Assembly (NCBI RefSeq): GCF_007828955.1
Contig: NZ_VIVR01000001.1
Coordinates: 1,302,001 to 1,366,000, forward strand
From: Kitasatospora atroaurantiaca
GTDB lineage: Bacteria; Actinomycetota; Actinomycetes; Streptomycetales; Streptomycetaceae
Direction of reading: 5' to 3'
DNA length: 64,000 nt
Shown: one piece after another, positions 52,810-61,616 of the stretch
Numbering within the stretch: position 1 is the first letter of the stretch
How the letters are laid out: the number at the start of each line of letters is the position of its first letter
Notes under the pieces: model-generated
Databases searched by the model: none
What the model was told of the DNA's origin: nothing
The model's input: only the letters and a program-made list of their open reading frames with translations
Translations under genes and position numbers: made by a program

Positions 52810-53705
52810 CAGCCGAACCTCGCGGCCAGCCGCTCGAACAGACCGGGCGCGACGCCGTGGACGCGTTCCGGCACCCGAAGCCACCACGGGACGAAGAGCC
52901 GGTCACGGCGTCCCGTGATCCCGGCGACGATCGTGTCGGCGACCCGCTCGGGCGTCACCGCGCGTGGCCACGCGCGGTCGTACGGGCTGCCGCGTCGGCG
53001 GAAGAACGGCGTGTCCACCACCCCGGGCAGGACCACGCTGACCCGCACCCCGGTGCCCCGCAGCTCGTACCGCAGGCTCTCGGCGAACATGCCCAGCGCG
53101 GCCTTGGTCGCCGTGTAGACGGCCTCCTCCCCGACCCCGACCGCGCCGGCGATGGACCCCACCAGAACGATCCGGCCGGACCCTCGGGCGGTCATGCCGG
53201 GGAGCAGCAGCCGGGCCAGCTGGAGGGGTGCGATCAGATTCAGCGTGATCATCCGCTCCAGTACGTCCGGCGGCATCCCGGCGAAGGGCCCGCGCCAGCC
53301 CACGCCGGCGTTGGCGATCAGCACGTCCACCCGGCCGGTGGCGGCCTGGGCCCACGAGGCGAGCCGGTCGGGACCGTCCGGACGGCACAGGTCGCCGGCC
53401 ATCGCGTGGCCCCCGGTGAGGCGGGCGATCTCCGTGAGCCGTTCGGGGTCGGTGCCGGAGAGCAGCGGGTACCAGCCGAGGGCGGCGAGCCGCAGGGCGG
53501 TGGCGCGGCCGATGCCCGAGGAGGCGCCGGTGACCAGCGCGACCGGCAGTTCCGTCGTGATCCTGGCGGCAGGACCGGGCGTCCCGAGAACCGCCCGCCC
53601 GGAGCCTGACGAGCTGCCGGCGGGCGTTCCCGACAGTCCCTCGTTCACTTCGCCCACCTGCGCTCCCTGTCGGCGGATCACGCTCTGTGCCCCTTCGGCC
53701 ACCAT
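52809..53705 (-). CDS. Short-chain dehydrogenase/reductase (SDR)
   Basis: 298 residues from ATG 53705; the first 50 are low-complexity, so a later start is possible. Classical SDR motifs are VALVTGASSGIGRATALRLA, DVLIANAGVGW, RIVLVGSIAGAVGVGEEAVY and YTATKAALGMFAESL (YxxxK), then VSVVLPGVVDTPFF. The C-terminal part (FVPWWLRVPERVHGVAPGLF) resembles membrane-associated SDRs acting on lipids. It overlaps the deacetylase start by 1 nt. Confidence 0.9.
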   Translation of the reverse strand: MVAEGAQSVIRRQGAQVGEVNEGLSGTPAGSSSGSGRAVLGTPGPAARITTELPVALVTGASSGIGRATALRLAALGWYPLLSGTDPERLTEIARLTGGHAMAGDLCRPDGPDRLASWAQAATGRVDVLIANAGVGWRGPFAGMPPDVLERMITLNLIAPLQLARLLLPGMTARGSGRIVLVGSIAGAVGVGEEAVYTATKAALGMFAESLRYELRGTGVRVSVVLPGVVDTPFFRRRGSPYDRAWPRAVTPERVADTIVAGITGRRDRLFVPWWLRVPERVHGVAPGLFERLAARFG

Positions 53706-53772
53706 CGCACGCCCCGGCCGGAGCCGCCCGTCGCCTCGGGCGGGGAACCGGGGGCAGGCGGTCCGCTGACGG

Positions 53773-54597
53773 TCAGGACTCCAGCTCTCCGAAGCGCGCG
53801 AGGGCGAAGGTCCCGCCGACGGCGAGGACGAAGCCCGCCACCGCCGCCCACGTGTAGCCGGGCCGGGGCCGGTCCCCCAGAACGGCCACGCCGATCAGCC
53901 CGGGGACGACGGTCTCCCCCACGATCACCGCCGCGATCACCGCCGTCATCGCTCCCCGCTGGAGCGCCAGGGCGTACCACAGGTACGCGGCGGTACCGCC
54001 GATCGCCAGGGCGTACGCGGCGGCCTCGGTGAACACGCCGAGCGGGGTGCCCGGCGAGAGCACCCGGACCGCCAGGCTGACCACGCCGAAGCCCATGCCC
54101 GCGAGAAAGCCGAGCGCCGCCGCGACGGGGGTGCCGCGCCCGCGCGTCAGCAGCAGACCGACCGCGACCGTCCCGACCGCCCCGGCGAGCAGCCCCAGCT
54201 GGAAGGCCGTCCCGCCGTCCGCGTGTCCTTCCGGGCCGGAGCCCAGGCCGAGGAGGACGAGGCCGACGCAGACCGCGAACAGACCGGCGGTGTCGCGGCG
54301 GCCGAGGCTGATTCCGAGCAGCCACATCGCCGCCAGCGCGGTCACCGCGAGGCTGGCCCCGGTGACCGCCTGGACGACGAAGAGGGGCAGCCGGCGCAGC
54401 GCGATCACGACCATCACGAAGCCCGCGATGTCCAGCGCCGTACCCAGCAGGAACCACCGCGAGCGGAACACCGCTGCCAGCCTCCGTCGGCGCGGACCGC
54501 CTTCACCGCTCGCGGCCCTGGCTCCACGGGCCTGGAACACGGAGGCCAGCCCGTAGCAGAGGGTCGCCACCAGGGTGGCGGACAGTCCGAGCAGCAT
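53773..54597 (-). CDS. DMT/EamA-type integral membrane protein
   Basis: 274 residues from ATG 54597 with about nine or ten hydrophobic segments. The two-repeat DMT layout is visible: LVATLCYGLASVFQARGARA, LFVVQAVTGASLAVTALAAM, LGFLAGMGFGVVSLAVRVL and AVIAAVIVGETVVPGLIGVA, VLGDRPRPGYTWAAVAGFVL. Such proteins export small polar compounds or move lipid-linked sugars (EmrE/ArnE-like). It heads the minus-strand run that includes the SDR and deacetylase, 67 bp apart, so a transport role for the cluster product is plausible. Confidence 0.85.
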   Translation of the reverse strand: MLLGLSATLVATLCYGLASVFQARGARAASGEGGPRRRRLAAVFRSRWFLLGTALDIAGFVMVVIALRRLPLFVVQAVTGASLAVTALAAMWLLGISLGRRDTAGLFAVCVGLVLLGLGSGPEGHADGGTAFQLGLLAGAVGTVAVGLLLTRGRGTPVAAALGFLAGMGFGVVSLAVRVLSPGTPLGVFTEAAAYALAIGGTAAYLWYALALQRGAMTAVIAAVIVGETVVPGLIGVAVLGDRPRPGYTWAAVAGFVLAVGGTFALARFGELES

Positions 54598-54813
54598 GAG
54601 TCCTCAGCGGGTTCGTGGGCGGCGGGCGGTGTCGTCACCAGTCTTCAACGCCCCGGACCGGCCCGCGCTCCGGACGCGAGCCGCGCCGACCGCCGTCATC
54701 CAGCCGGACGGATCGTCCGGCCTCTGCCGGTCAGGTGACCCACCGTCAGGAGGGACGAGCACTCGGCCGTCCCGTCATGGGACCGGGCCGCGGCGCGACC
54801 TTGCCCCTCCCGC

Positions 54814-55470
54814 TCACCGCCTCCAGGGGCGGCGATGGTTCTCCGCTTCCGACGGGCGCGGCCCGGCTGCTGCCGCTGCCGCCGCTATTGCGGAAGCGTG
54901 GAGCACGCAGGAGACCGCGACGATGAACGGCCAGAACGACTGAGCGGCTGTCACCACGCGTTCGGCCACGCCTGCCGCACCGTGATCGCGCAGTGCGAGC
55001 ATGAACCACATCGCTCCGGCCAGCATCGACGCGGTCACCAGGACCGAGGGGGCCGGCTTGAGCCCCCAGGGCGCGAAGCGGCTGCGGTCCACGGCCAGAC
55101 ACGGCCATACCGACAGGAGCGCGAAGCCCACTCCCACCGCCGCACCGTGCCGTAGCGAGCCTCCACCTTGCGGCTGCGGGAACAGCGCCACCAGGATCGA
55201 GGCCACTCCCCCGCCGGCCAGCGCCGCCCGGCCGACGAGCGAGGCAGCGCGCAGCCCGAGAGCGGTGACGAAGTGACAGGCTCCGAGCCCGGCCAGCGCG
55301 CCCACCATCAGCCAGCGCCCGGGAGCTCCCTGGGCCGCCAGAGAGCTGATCGTCTGGGTGACGGGGTCGTAGCCGGGCCCTCGGAGGAGGTCCGCCAACG
55401 TCCAGCCACCGATCAGAACGACGGGCGCGCCGGCGGATGAGAGCAGGGCCCACCAGGGAACGAGTCGCAT
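54814..55470 (-). CDS. DUF998 membrane protein
   Basis: 218 residues from ATG 55470. Six hydrophobic segments are apparent, beginning WWALLSSAGAPVVLIGGWTL, with the family's DPVTQTISSLAAQGAPGRWL between the first two. The C-terminus is Ala-rich and basic. DUF998 proteins are uncharacterised multi-pass membrane proteins. Confidence 0.85.
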   Translation of the reverse strand: MRLVPWWALLSSAGAPVVLIGGWTLADLLRGPGYDPVTQTISSLAAQGAPGRWLMVGALAGLGACHFVTALGLRAASLVGRAALAGGGVASILVALFPQPQGGGSLRHGAAVGVGFALLSVWPCLAVDRSRFAPWGLKPAPSVLVTASMLAGAMWFMLALRDHGAAGVAERVVTAAQSFWPFIVAVSCVLHASAIAAAAAAAGPRPSEAENHRRPWRR

Positions 55471-55584
55471 CGCTCCACCGTAGGTCGCGGATGCACGCCC
55501 GCCACTGACCGACCCGACCTGGCGACCCGGTTTACGACGAGCGTCGCTACGGACCCGGCCTCGCGCTGACTACCCTGGGGCCTC

Positions 55585-56025
55585 GTGGCCCCGCATCCCC
55601 CCGCCCGCCATCTGCTGCGTGCCAAGGACCTCGCCGACGCCCGGTACGCCGAGCCGCTCACGGTCGCCGAGCTCGCGGCGGCGGCCGGTCTGTCCCGGGC
55701 GCACTTCAGCCGCCAGTTCCGGCGTGCGTTCGGGGAGTCACCGCATGTGTACCTGCTGACCCGGCGGCTGGAGCGGGCGGCCACGCTGCTGCGGACCACC
55801 GACCGGGCGATCGCCACCATCTGCTTCGACGTGGGGCTGAACAGCCTCGGGTCGTTCACCACCAGCTTCACGCGGATGTTCGGGCTGACTCCCGCCGCCT
55901 ACCGGGCCGCGTTCCCGCCGGCCGCCGCGCACGCGATCGTCCCGGGCTGCGTGCTGCGCGCCTACGGGCGCCCGCAACACCGCACGTTTCGAGAAGACGG
56001 TGCCCAGGGCCCCGGAATAGCGTGA
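55585..56025 (+). CDS. AraC-type helix-turn-helix regulator (stand-alone HTH)
   Basis: 146 residues from GTG 55585. The double AraC HTH takes up almost the whole protein: YAEPLTVAELAAAAGLSRAH, FSRQFRRAFGESPHVYLLTR, then IATICFDVGLNSLGSFTTSF and TRMFGLTPAAYRAAF. No ligand-binding domain is present. It lies 37 bp before a VOC-family gene, a pairing seen repeatedly in Streptomyces, and probably controls that gene. Confidence 0.9.
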   Translation: MAPHPPARHLLRAKDLADARYAEPLTVAELAAAAGLSRAHFSRQFRRAFGESPHVYLLTRRLERAATLLRTTDRAIATICFDVGLNSLGSFTTSFTRMFGLTPAAYRAAFPPAAAHAIVPGCVLRAYGRPQHRTFREDGAQGPGIA

Positions 56026-56062
56026 CGGTACCGCCGAAAAGAACGCGTACCGGGAGGATCCG

Positions 56063-56482
56063 ATGATCAGAATCGCCACCGCGCAGCTCTGGGTCCACGA
56101 CCAGGAGGAAGCGCTCGCCTTCTACACCAAGAGCGTCGGTCTGGAGGTCAGGTCCGACGTCACCCTCCCCGAGATGGGGAACTTCCGCTGGCTCACCGTC
56201 AGCCCGGCCGGGCAGGAGGACGTGGCCATCGTGCTGATGGCGATCCCCGGCCCTCCGGTGCTCGACGCCGAGACCGAGGCCCAGGTGCGCGAGCTGACCG
56301 CCAAGGGCGCGGCCGGCACCGTCTTCCTGACCACCGACGACTGCGACGCCGCCTACGCGGAGCTCTCGGCACGCGGCGTCGAGTTCAACGAGGAGCCGAC
56401 CGACCGGCCCTACGGCCGCGACTGCGGGTTCCGCGACCCGTCCGGCAACAACATCCGTCTCACCCAGCTCCGGGAGATGTGA
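56063..56482 (+). CDS. VOC-family (glyoxalase/dioxygenase-like) protein
   Basis: 139 residues from ATG 56063, with GGGAGG upstream. It has the two beta-alpha-beta-beta-beta modules: IATAQLWVHDQEEALAFYTK, GNFRWLTVSPAGQED, TVFLTTDDCDAAYAELSARG and YGRDCGFRDPSGNNIRLTQL. The metal-site residues H, E and E expected in VOC enzymes are only partly clear. It is probably co-transcribed with the AraC gene. The substrate is unknown. Confidence 0.9.
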   Translation: MIRIATAQLWVHDQEEALAFYTKSVGLEVRSDVTLPEMGNFRWLTVSPAGQEDVAIVLMAIPGPPVLDAETEAQVRELTAKGAAGTVFLTTDDCDAAYAELSARGVEFNEEPTDRPYGRDCGFRDPSGNNIRLTQLREM

Positions 56483-56560
56483 CCACCACTACGGGCACGT
56501 CGCGGCCGGGTCCACCAACCAGCGGGTGTTCGACCGGCCGGACGAGGTGCTGCGGGTGGT

Positions 56561-57463
56561 TCAGCTGCTCCCGTTGACGACGGAGTTCTGGATCGCGCCG
56601 GCAGTCAGCTGCCGCTTCTCGAGGATGCCGGCGTACGTACTGTCCCTGACCAGCGAGTTCATCGCCTTCGTCAGGACGTCCCGCAGCACGCTGTCGCCCT
56701 TGCGGACGGCGATCCCGTAGGGCCGCGGCTGGAACTGGGGACCGGCGATGTCGAAGGCCTGCCCGCCGTCGACGGTCTGGACGTTGTACAGCGCCTTCGG
56801 GTAGTCGGTGAGGTATGCGTCCACCTGGCCGCCGTGCAGATCGGCCACGGCCTCCACGTCGGCGTTCGCCGGCAGGATCCTGAGGGGCTTGCCCAGGTGC
56901 TCGCACGCCTTCTGCTGGCGGGTCGCGAGATCCTCGTGGATGGTGCCCTTCTTCACCACGAGGGACTTGCCGCAGAGGTCGTCGAGCTTGGAGATCTTCT
57001 CGGGGTTCCCCTTGGCGACCGCCATCCCGAAGCCGGCCATGAAGTAGTCCACGAAGTCGACGCCGTCGTTGACCTGCTTGTTGTTCTTGTCGACACCCTG
57101 CTCGCGCTCGCGGGTGTCGGTGATGCCCGACATCCCGATGTCGTACTTCTTGTCCAGGAGCCCGGGGAGCACGTTCGCGAAGGGGCCGACGTCCTGGAAC
57201 TCGAATCTGACGTCGAGCACCTTCTCCAGGGCCGCGGCGAGATCGGGGTCGAGGCCGTCCGGCTGTCCCTGCGGGTTACGGAAGATCATCGGGGCCGCCG
57301 TGAACGAGGCGCCCACCCGGATCACCCCGGCCTTGCGGATCGCCTCGGGCAGCTGGTCGCGCAGTGAGGCCTTGCCATCGCCCGCGCCGCAGGCGCTCAG
57401 CAGAAGAACACCACTGGTGACGGCGGCTATGGCGCCGCAGCGGCGGCTGGTGGAGGGGGTCAT
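56561..57463 (-). CDS. Amino-acid ABC transporter substrate-binding lipoprotein
   Basis: 300 residues from the ATG at 57461-57463; the open frame upstream is not coding. The lipoprotein signal MTPSTSRRCG...VLLLSACGAG has its lipobox LSAC at about residues 22-25. The periplasmic-binding-protein type 2 fold shows IRVGASFTAAPMIFRNPQGQ, GLDPDLAAALEKVLDVRFEF, YDIGMSGITDTREREQGVD and LTDYPKALYNVQT. It resembles glutamate/polar-amino-acid binding proteins. No permease or ATPase genes are adjacent, so it is an orphan receptor. Confidence 0.9.
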   Translation of the reverse strand: MTPSTSRRCGAIAAVTSGVLLLSACGAGDGKASLRDQLPEAIRKAGVIRVGASFTAAPMIFRNPQGQPDGLDPDLAAALEKVLDVRFEFQDVGPFANVLPGLLDKKYDIGMSGITDTREREQGVDKNNKQVNDGVDFVDYFMAGFGMAVAKGNPEKISKLDDLCGKSLVVKKGTIHEDLATRQQKACEHLGKPLRILPANADVEAVADLHGGQVDAYLTDYPKALYNVQTVDGGQAFDIAGPQFQPRPYGIAVRKGDSVLRDVLTKAMNSLVRDSTYAGILEKRQLTAGAIQNSVVNGSS

Positions 57464-57779
57464 CTTCGATTTCTCCCGGGTGGTCGACGCACAGTGCCGG
57501 GGTTCGGGACATGGCGGCGGACCGCGCCGACAGCACCCCACCGGCCCCGCTCCGGTGAGACAGCTTCCCGCCCGGAGGAGGGAGGCTGGCCAGACTATAG
57601 CGGCCATGGTCACGTCAGTCTTCACCGGGGCGGGCACAGGTCGACGCGGGTAGACGGCGCCCCGGCGCGGGCGCGGCCGGGCCGTGCGGGCAGGTGGCGG
57701 TGGTTCACGAAACGCCTGCCGGGGCCCACCGAGATGGATACGATCGGACGATTATTGACTGTCACGCCTGGGGGGCGCA
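57464..57779. other. Divergent intergenic region
   Basis: It separates the ABC binding-protein gene from the small gene of the M48 pair and must hold both promoters. An AT-richer patch GATACGATCGGACGATTATTGAC lies at about 57735-57760. No gene is seen. Confidence 0.5.
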
Positions 57780-58271
57780 GTGCAACGGTCGTCGGACAAG
57801 GAGTTGGTGGCGGCGCTGGGCAGGGCCGGGGTGCGGGGCGTCGCCCCCGGGGAGATGCCCCTGTACACCCAGCTCAGCGAGGAGTACTTCGCACGTGGCG
57901 TCCGGCTCGACCGCGCCGACCGGGATCCGCTGCTGGGCTTCGGCCTGGACGCCGCCGTCGTCCTGCTGACGCCGGTGGTGCTGGAGGCGTGCCACCAGCT
58001 GTGGGCGGCACTGAGCGCCAAGGCCGCGGAGAAGGCGGCCGAGGGAGCCAAGGACCTGCTGCACCGGATCCGCCTGCGCCTCGGCAGGGGTGAGGGGCGG
58101 GAGCCGGCCGCCCCCGTGGAGTTCACCGCCGAGGAGCTGGCTCTCGTACGCGCCGAGGCCGCCAGGTGCGCGGCCGACCTCGACCTGACCGAGGGTCAGC
58201 AGCGCCTGCTCGCCGATGCCATCGTCGGCGCTCTGGCCGCGCCCGCGCCCGCCGCTGCGCCCGGAGAGTGA
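57780..58271 (+). CDS. Hypothetical protein, operon partner of an M48-type protease
   Basis: 163 residues from GTG 57780. It is soluble and largely helical: LVAALGRAGVRGVAPGEMPL, YTQLSEEYFARGVRLDRADR, a hydrophobic AAVVLLTPVVLEACHQLWAA, a coiled-coil-like KAAEKAAEGAKDLLHRIRLR, then ALVRAEAARCAADLDLTEGQ. I recognise no family. Its stop is 1 nt before the GTG of the membrane protease, so the two are tightly coupled, and it may be an adaptor or regulator of that enzyme. Confidence 0.75.
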   Translation: MQRSSDKELVAALGRAGVRGVAPGEMPLYTQLSEEYFARGVRLDRADRDPLLGFGLDAAVVLLTPVVLEACHQLWAALSAKAAEKAAEGAKDLLHRIRLRLGRGEGREPAAPVEFTAEELALVRAEAARCAADLDLTEGQQRLLADAIVGALAAPAPAAAPGE

Positions 58272-58272
58272 G

Positions 58273-60984
58273 GTGAGGGCCGGGCTCCGGCCGACCGGAC
58301 GCGCCGTCACGTCCGTTCTGTTCGGGCTGCTCTCGCTGCAGGTGGCGGTATCGACCCTGATCGTCTTCCGAGGGCTCTTCGCGCTCACCCCCCAGGGCAG
58401 GCACTGGGCCCGGTTGTGGGGTCAGTGCCTCACCGACCACCTGCTGAACGCCCCGCCCGACCGCCTCACCGATCTCCCCTCCGTCGCGGAGTGGGCGTCG
58501 TCCTCCCGTGCCGACCTCGGGGCGCTGGAGGCCTGCGTGGCTCCCGCGCAGTCCGACCTCCTGCGCTGGCTCGTCGGTGGCCTGCTCATCGTGCTGGCGG
58601 TGGCGGCCCTGCTGTACGCGGCGCATCCCTGGGTGCTGCACCGGCGCTACCGGCTACGGAGCTTCGACCCCTCGGACGCCGCGCTCCTCCTTGCCGAGCT
58701 GGAGCGGCTGCGGCGCGTCGCCGGTACCGGGCGGGTGCGGTTCCTCAGCCGCCCCTTCGACCCGGTGCCCTCGGCCTTCGTCCACGGGCCGCCCGGGAGA
58801 CGAGCGGTCGTACTCAGCGCCGGTCTCGTGGTGCGCTTCCACACCGACCCGGCGGCGTTCCGGGCCACCGTCCTGCACGAACTCGCGCACGTGCGCAACC
58901 GGGATGTCGATCTGACGTACGCCGCGCTGGCACTGACCGGCGCGTTCACCCTGGTCGTCGGCGGAGCGGCGGTCTGGCTCTGCGCGCACATCGCCATCGA
59001 TCCAGGGTTGACAGCGGGGTTCGTCCTACGGACGCTCGGCCTGCTGGCGGTGACCGGGGTGCTGCTGGCGGCGCTGGTCCGGGCCAGGGAGTTCCAGGCC
59101 GATGCGCGACTCGCCGCCTGGGGCGCGGACGGGGATGCCCTGCCGAGGGTCCTCGCGGGCATGCCGTCCCCGGTACGGAGGGCCCGCCCGAGACTGCATC
59201 CGGCGCCGGCCCTGCGGTTGGCAGCACTGCGCGGGTCCGCGCCACTGTTCGGGCAGGACTTCCCGGGCGGTCTGGGCATCGGCCTGATCGCCATGGTCGG
59301 GCTGTCCGGTCTGAACAGGGCGGCTTGGCTGCAGGAACCGGATCCGCACCGGGCCGTCTGGGCGAACGCGGGTATGGCCGTGCTGGTGGCCGCGGTCGTC
59401 GTGGGCGGGCGCTGGAGACTCGAGTCCGGTCCTGACGCGCTGTCCGATGACGGCCGGGTGTGGCCGTTCAGCACGGGGCTGTCCGTCGGCCTGACGATCG
59501 GATCGCTGCTCTCCCTGGAGACGGCCTTCAGACCCGTCAGCGCGCTCGGTCTGCCGGTGTGGATGGCCGTCTGGACCTTGCTCGTGGTCGCCGTCACCGC
59601 GCCCGTGACCTGCTGGGTGGTCCGTGGGACCACCGCAGCGGCACAGGCGGCGCGCGGAAGGCCTGCCGTCCATCTGGCGGCGGTCGCGCTCGCGGCCGCC
59701 GCCTACACGGTGGTGCTGCGCCTGGTCGACCTGGGGTTCCTGACGACTGCTCCGCTCTCCGGGGAAGGCCCGCAGGCCGCGCTGTCCAATCTCACGGAAC
59801 CCCTCGTCCTGGCCGGGGTGGCCTACAACTCCGCAGCGGTGACGACTCTGCTGGGCTGCGTCGGTGTGCTGGCCGTCGGCGCCACGTGTGCCTGGGCAGC
59901 CGGACGGTTGAGGGCGCGGCACCGCACCGAGGTCCGGGCACCACGAGCCGACGGGATGAGGTCCGCGCTCCGGTCAGGACTGCGGGCGGGGCTCGTCGCG
60001 GGTGCCGCCGTCCTGGTACTGGTCCTGCTGGCGGCCTGGCAGGCGCACCGGCTGCCGCTGCTGGACCGGTGGGGCAATGAATTCGTCATCCGCTTCCAGT
60101 TCCTGCTGATCGCGGTCGTCGATGTGATCGCGCTGCTGACCGGCCTGCTGGCGGCCGGGCGATCGCCCCGTACGGGACTGGTCCGCGGAGGTGTGGCGGC
60201 GCTGGTGTGTGCGGCCGCGGGGGCGATCGCCCTGACGGTTCAGCCCGTCCTCGGCCGCTGTGTCGGCGCCTTCGCGCTGCGCCCGTCCAGCAGGGGGTGC
60301 CTGACCGCGCCCGCCTCCGACACCGTCATGCTGACGCTCGTGCCGGGAGTGACGGGCGTGCTCTGCGTACTCCTGCTGCCGGCGTGGCTCGGCCTGCGCC
60401 GACGGGTGGCGGGCCGGCTCCCGTCACCCGTCCGGCCGTGGGCGCTTCGGGGCCGCGTGCTCACGCTGGCGGCGGGCTTGCCGGTGCTCGCAGGCCTCTT
60501 CCTGACCGGCCACACGGTGGCGCACGAGAGCGCACACCCGCCGGCGATGGCCGGGGCCTCGATCGGCGACCAGGGCTGGGTGGGAGCAGCGGACTACCGC
60601 TTCCGGCTGGCCCTCGGCTGGTTCGACGTCAGCTCCCAGCCGGACGACTCCGGGGCAGAGCTGCGGGCCCGCCCGGAGGGCTCCCTCATACGGGCGCAGC
60701 TGTCGGTGACCCGGCCGACGGAGCAGTTCCCGTTCGAGGAGAGCAAGGCGAAGATCCTGGCGAAGGGAGGCCGGGAGATCGCCGTGGCCGGGCATCGGGC
60801 CCTGGTGCTCGACGGACAGGGCCCGGGAGAGGACCGCGTCCGGTTCGTCCTGATCGAGAACGGCACCCGGCAACTGCTCGTCGGCCTCTCGGCACCGCAG
60901 CTCGACTGGCCGGACCGGCTACGGGATCTGGACGTGATGCTCGCCGGCTGGCAGTGGCAGGGCGCAGGCACCCCCCGGGGGTGA
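58273..60984 (+). CDS. Large multi-pass M48-type membrane metalloprotease
   Basis: 903 residues from GTG 58273. After two N-terminal membrane spans (VTSVLFGLLSLQVAVSTLIV) comes the M48 zinc site ATVLHELAHVRNRDVDLTY (HExxH at about residues 202-206), preceded by VLSAGLVVRFHTDPAAF, and then REFQADARLAAWGAD with the third ligand Glu. More than ten further hydrophobic segments follow (LLSLETAFRPVSALG, LVAGAAVLVLVLLAAW). It ends in a soluble C-terminal domain of about 150 residues. Ordinary M48/HtpX proteins have about 300 residues, so the long membrane and C-terminal regions are unusual. It is coupled to the 163-residue gene. Confidence 0.85.
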   Translation: MRAGLRPTGRAVTSVLFGLLSLQVAVSTLIVFRGLFALTPQGRHWARLWGQCLTDHLLNAPPDRLTDLPSVAEWASSSRADLGALEACVAPAQSDLLRWLVGGLLIVLAVAALLYAAHPWVLHRRYRLRSFDPSDAALLLAELERLRRVAGTGRVRFLSRPFDPVPSAFVHGPPGRRAVVLSAGLVVRFHTDPAAFRATVLHELAHVRNRDVDLTYAALALTGAFTLVVGGAAVWLCAHIAIDPGLTAGFVLRTLGLLAVTGVLLAALVRAREFQADARLAAWGADGDALPRVLAGMPSPVRRARPRLHPAPALRLAALRGSAPLFGQDFPGGLGIGLIAMVGLSGLNRAAWLQEPDPHRAVWANAGMAVLVAAVVVGGRWRLESGPDALSDDGRVWPFSTGLSVGLTIGSLLSLETAFRPVSALGLPVWMAVWTLLVVAVTAPVTCWVVRGTTAAAQAARGRPAVHLAAVALAAAAYTVVLRLVDLGFLTTAPLSGEGPQAALSNLTEPLVLAGVAYNSAAVTTLLGCVGVLAVGATCAWAAGRLRARHRTEVRAPRADGMRSALRSGLRAGLVAGAAVLVLVLLAAWQAHRLPLLDRWGNEFVIRFQFLLIAVVDVIALLTGLLAAGRSPRTGLVRGGVAALVCAAAGAIALTVQPVLGRCVGAFALRPSSRGCLTAPASDTVMLTLVPGVTGVLCVLLLPAWLGLRRRVAGRLPSPVRPWALRGRVLTLAAGLPVLAGLFLTGHTVAHESAHPPAMAGASIGDQGWVGAADYRFRLALGWFDVSSQPDDSGAELRARPEGSLIRAQLSVTRPTEQFPFEESKAKILAKGGREIAVAGHRALVLDGQGPGEDRVRFVLIENGTRQLLVGLSAPQLDWPDRLRDLDVMLAGWQWQGAGTPRG

Positions 60985-61449
60985 TCAGCCGCCCGACATC
61001 ATCTCCGCCGCCCGTCTGGCCAGCTCCTCGGGCGGGACGTCCTCGACGTGGGTGGAGACGTCCCACTTGTGGCCGAACGGGTCCTCGATCTGGCCCGTGC
61101 GGTCGCCGTAGAACTTGTTCTCCACCGGCTGGAGCACCTTGGCGCCCAGGGCAACGGCCTGCGCGACGGCCGCGTCGACGTCGGCGACGTAGATCACGAT
61201 CGACATGGCCGTACCGCCGACCGTCTTCGGCCCGAGCGCGCCCATCTCCCGGGACTCGTCCGCGAGCATCAGCACCGAATCACCGATCTGCAGCTCGGCG
61301 TGCCCGACCTTGCCGCCCGGCGCGGCGAAGCGCAAGCGTTCGGTGGCCCCGAACACCGAGCGGTAGAAGTCGATCGCGGCAGCCGCACCGTCGACGTACA
61401 GGTACGGCATCAGCCAGGGATAGCCCTCGGGTACGGGTTTCGTGGACAT
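60985..61449 (-). CDS. VOC-family (PhnB-like) protein
   Basis: 154 residues from ATG 61449. It opens with PEGYPWLMPYLYVDGAAAAI, then DFYRSVFGATERLRFAAPGG, GHAELQIGDSVLMLADE, VIYVADVDAAVAQAVALGAK and YGDRTGQIEDPFGHKWDVST, the PhnB/28-kDa-like glyoxalase pattern. It converges directly with the protease gene (stops abut). No substrate evidence. Confidence 0.9.
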   Translation of the reverse strand: MSTKPVPEGYPWLMPYLYVDGAAAAIDFYRSVFGATERLRFAAPGGKVGHAELQIGDSVLMLADESREMGALGPKTVGGTAMSIVIYVADVDAAVAQAVALGAKVLQPVENKFYGDRTGQIEDPFGHKWDVSTHVEDVPPEELARRAAEMMSGG

Positions 61450-61616
61450 GCGCGCCTCCGGTGGGGGGGTTCTTCCGAGCCACGCTGCCACCTGGTCACC
61501 GCCCCTGCACCCCGGTCCGTCCCACCGGGTGGCCGGGTGGGGCACGCGCAGGAAGTCTGGCAGGCAGAGCGTTGTTACTGGTGAGGGCCTGTAACAGCAA
61601 CCAGAAGGGCCGAGCG

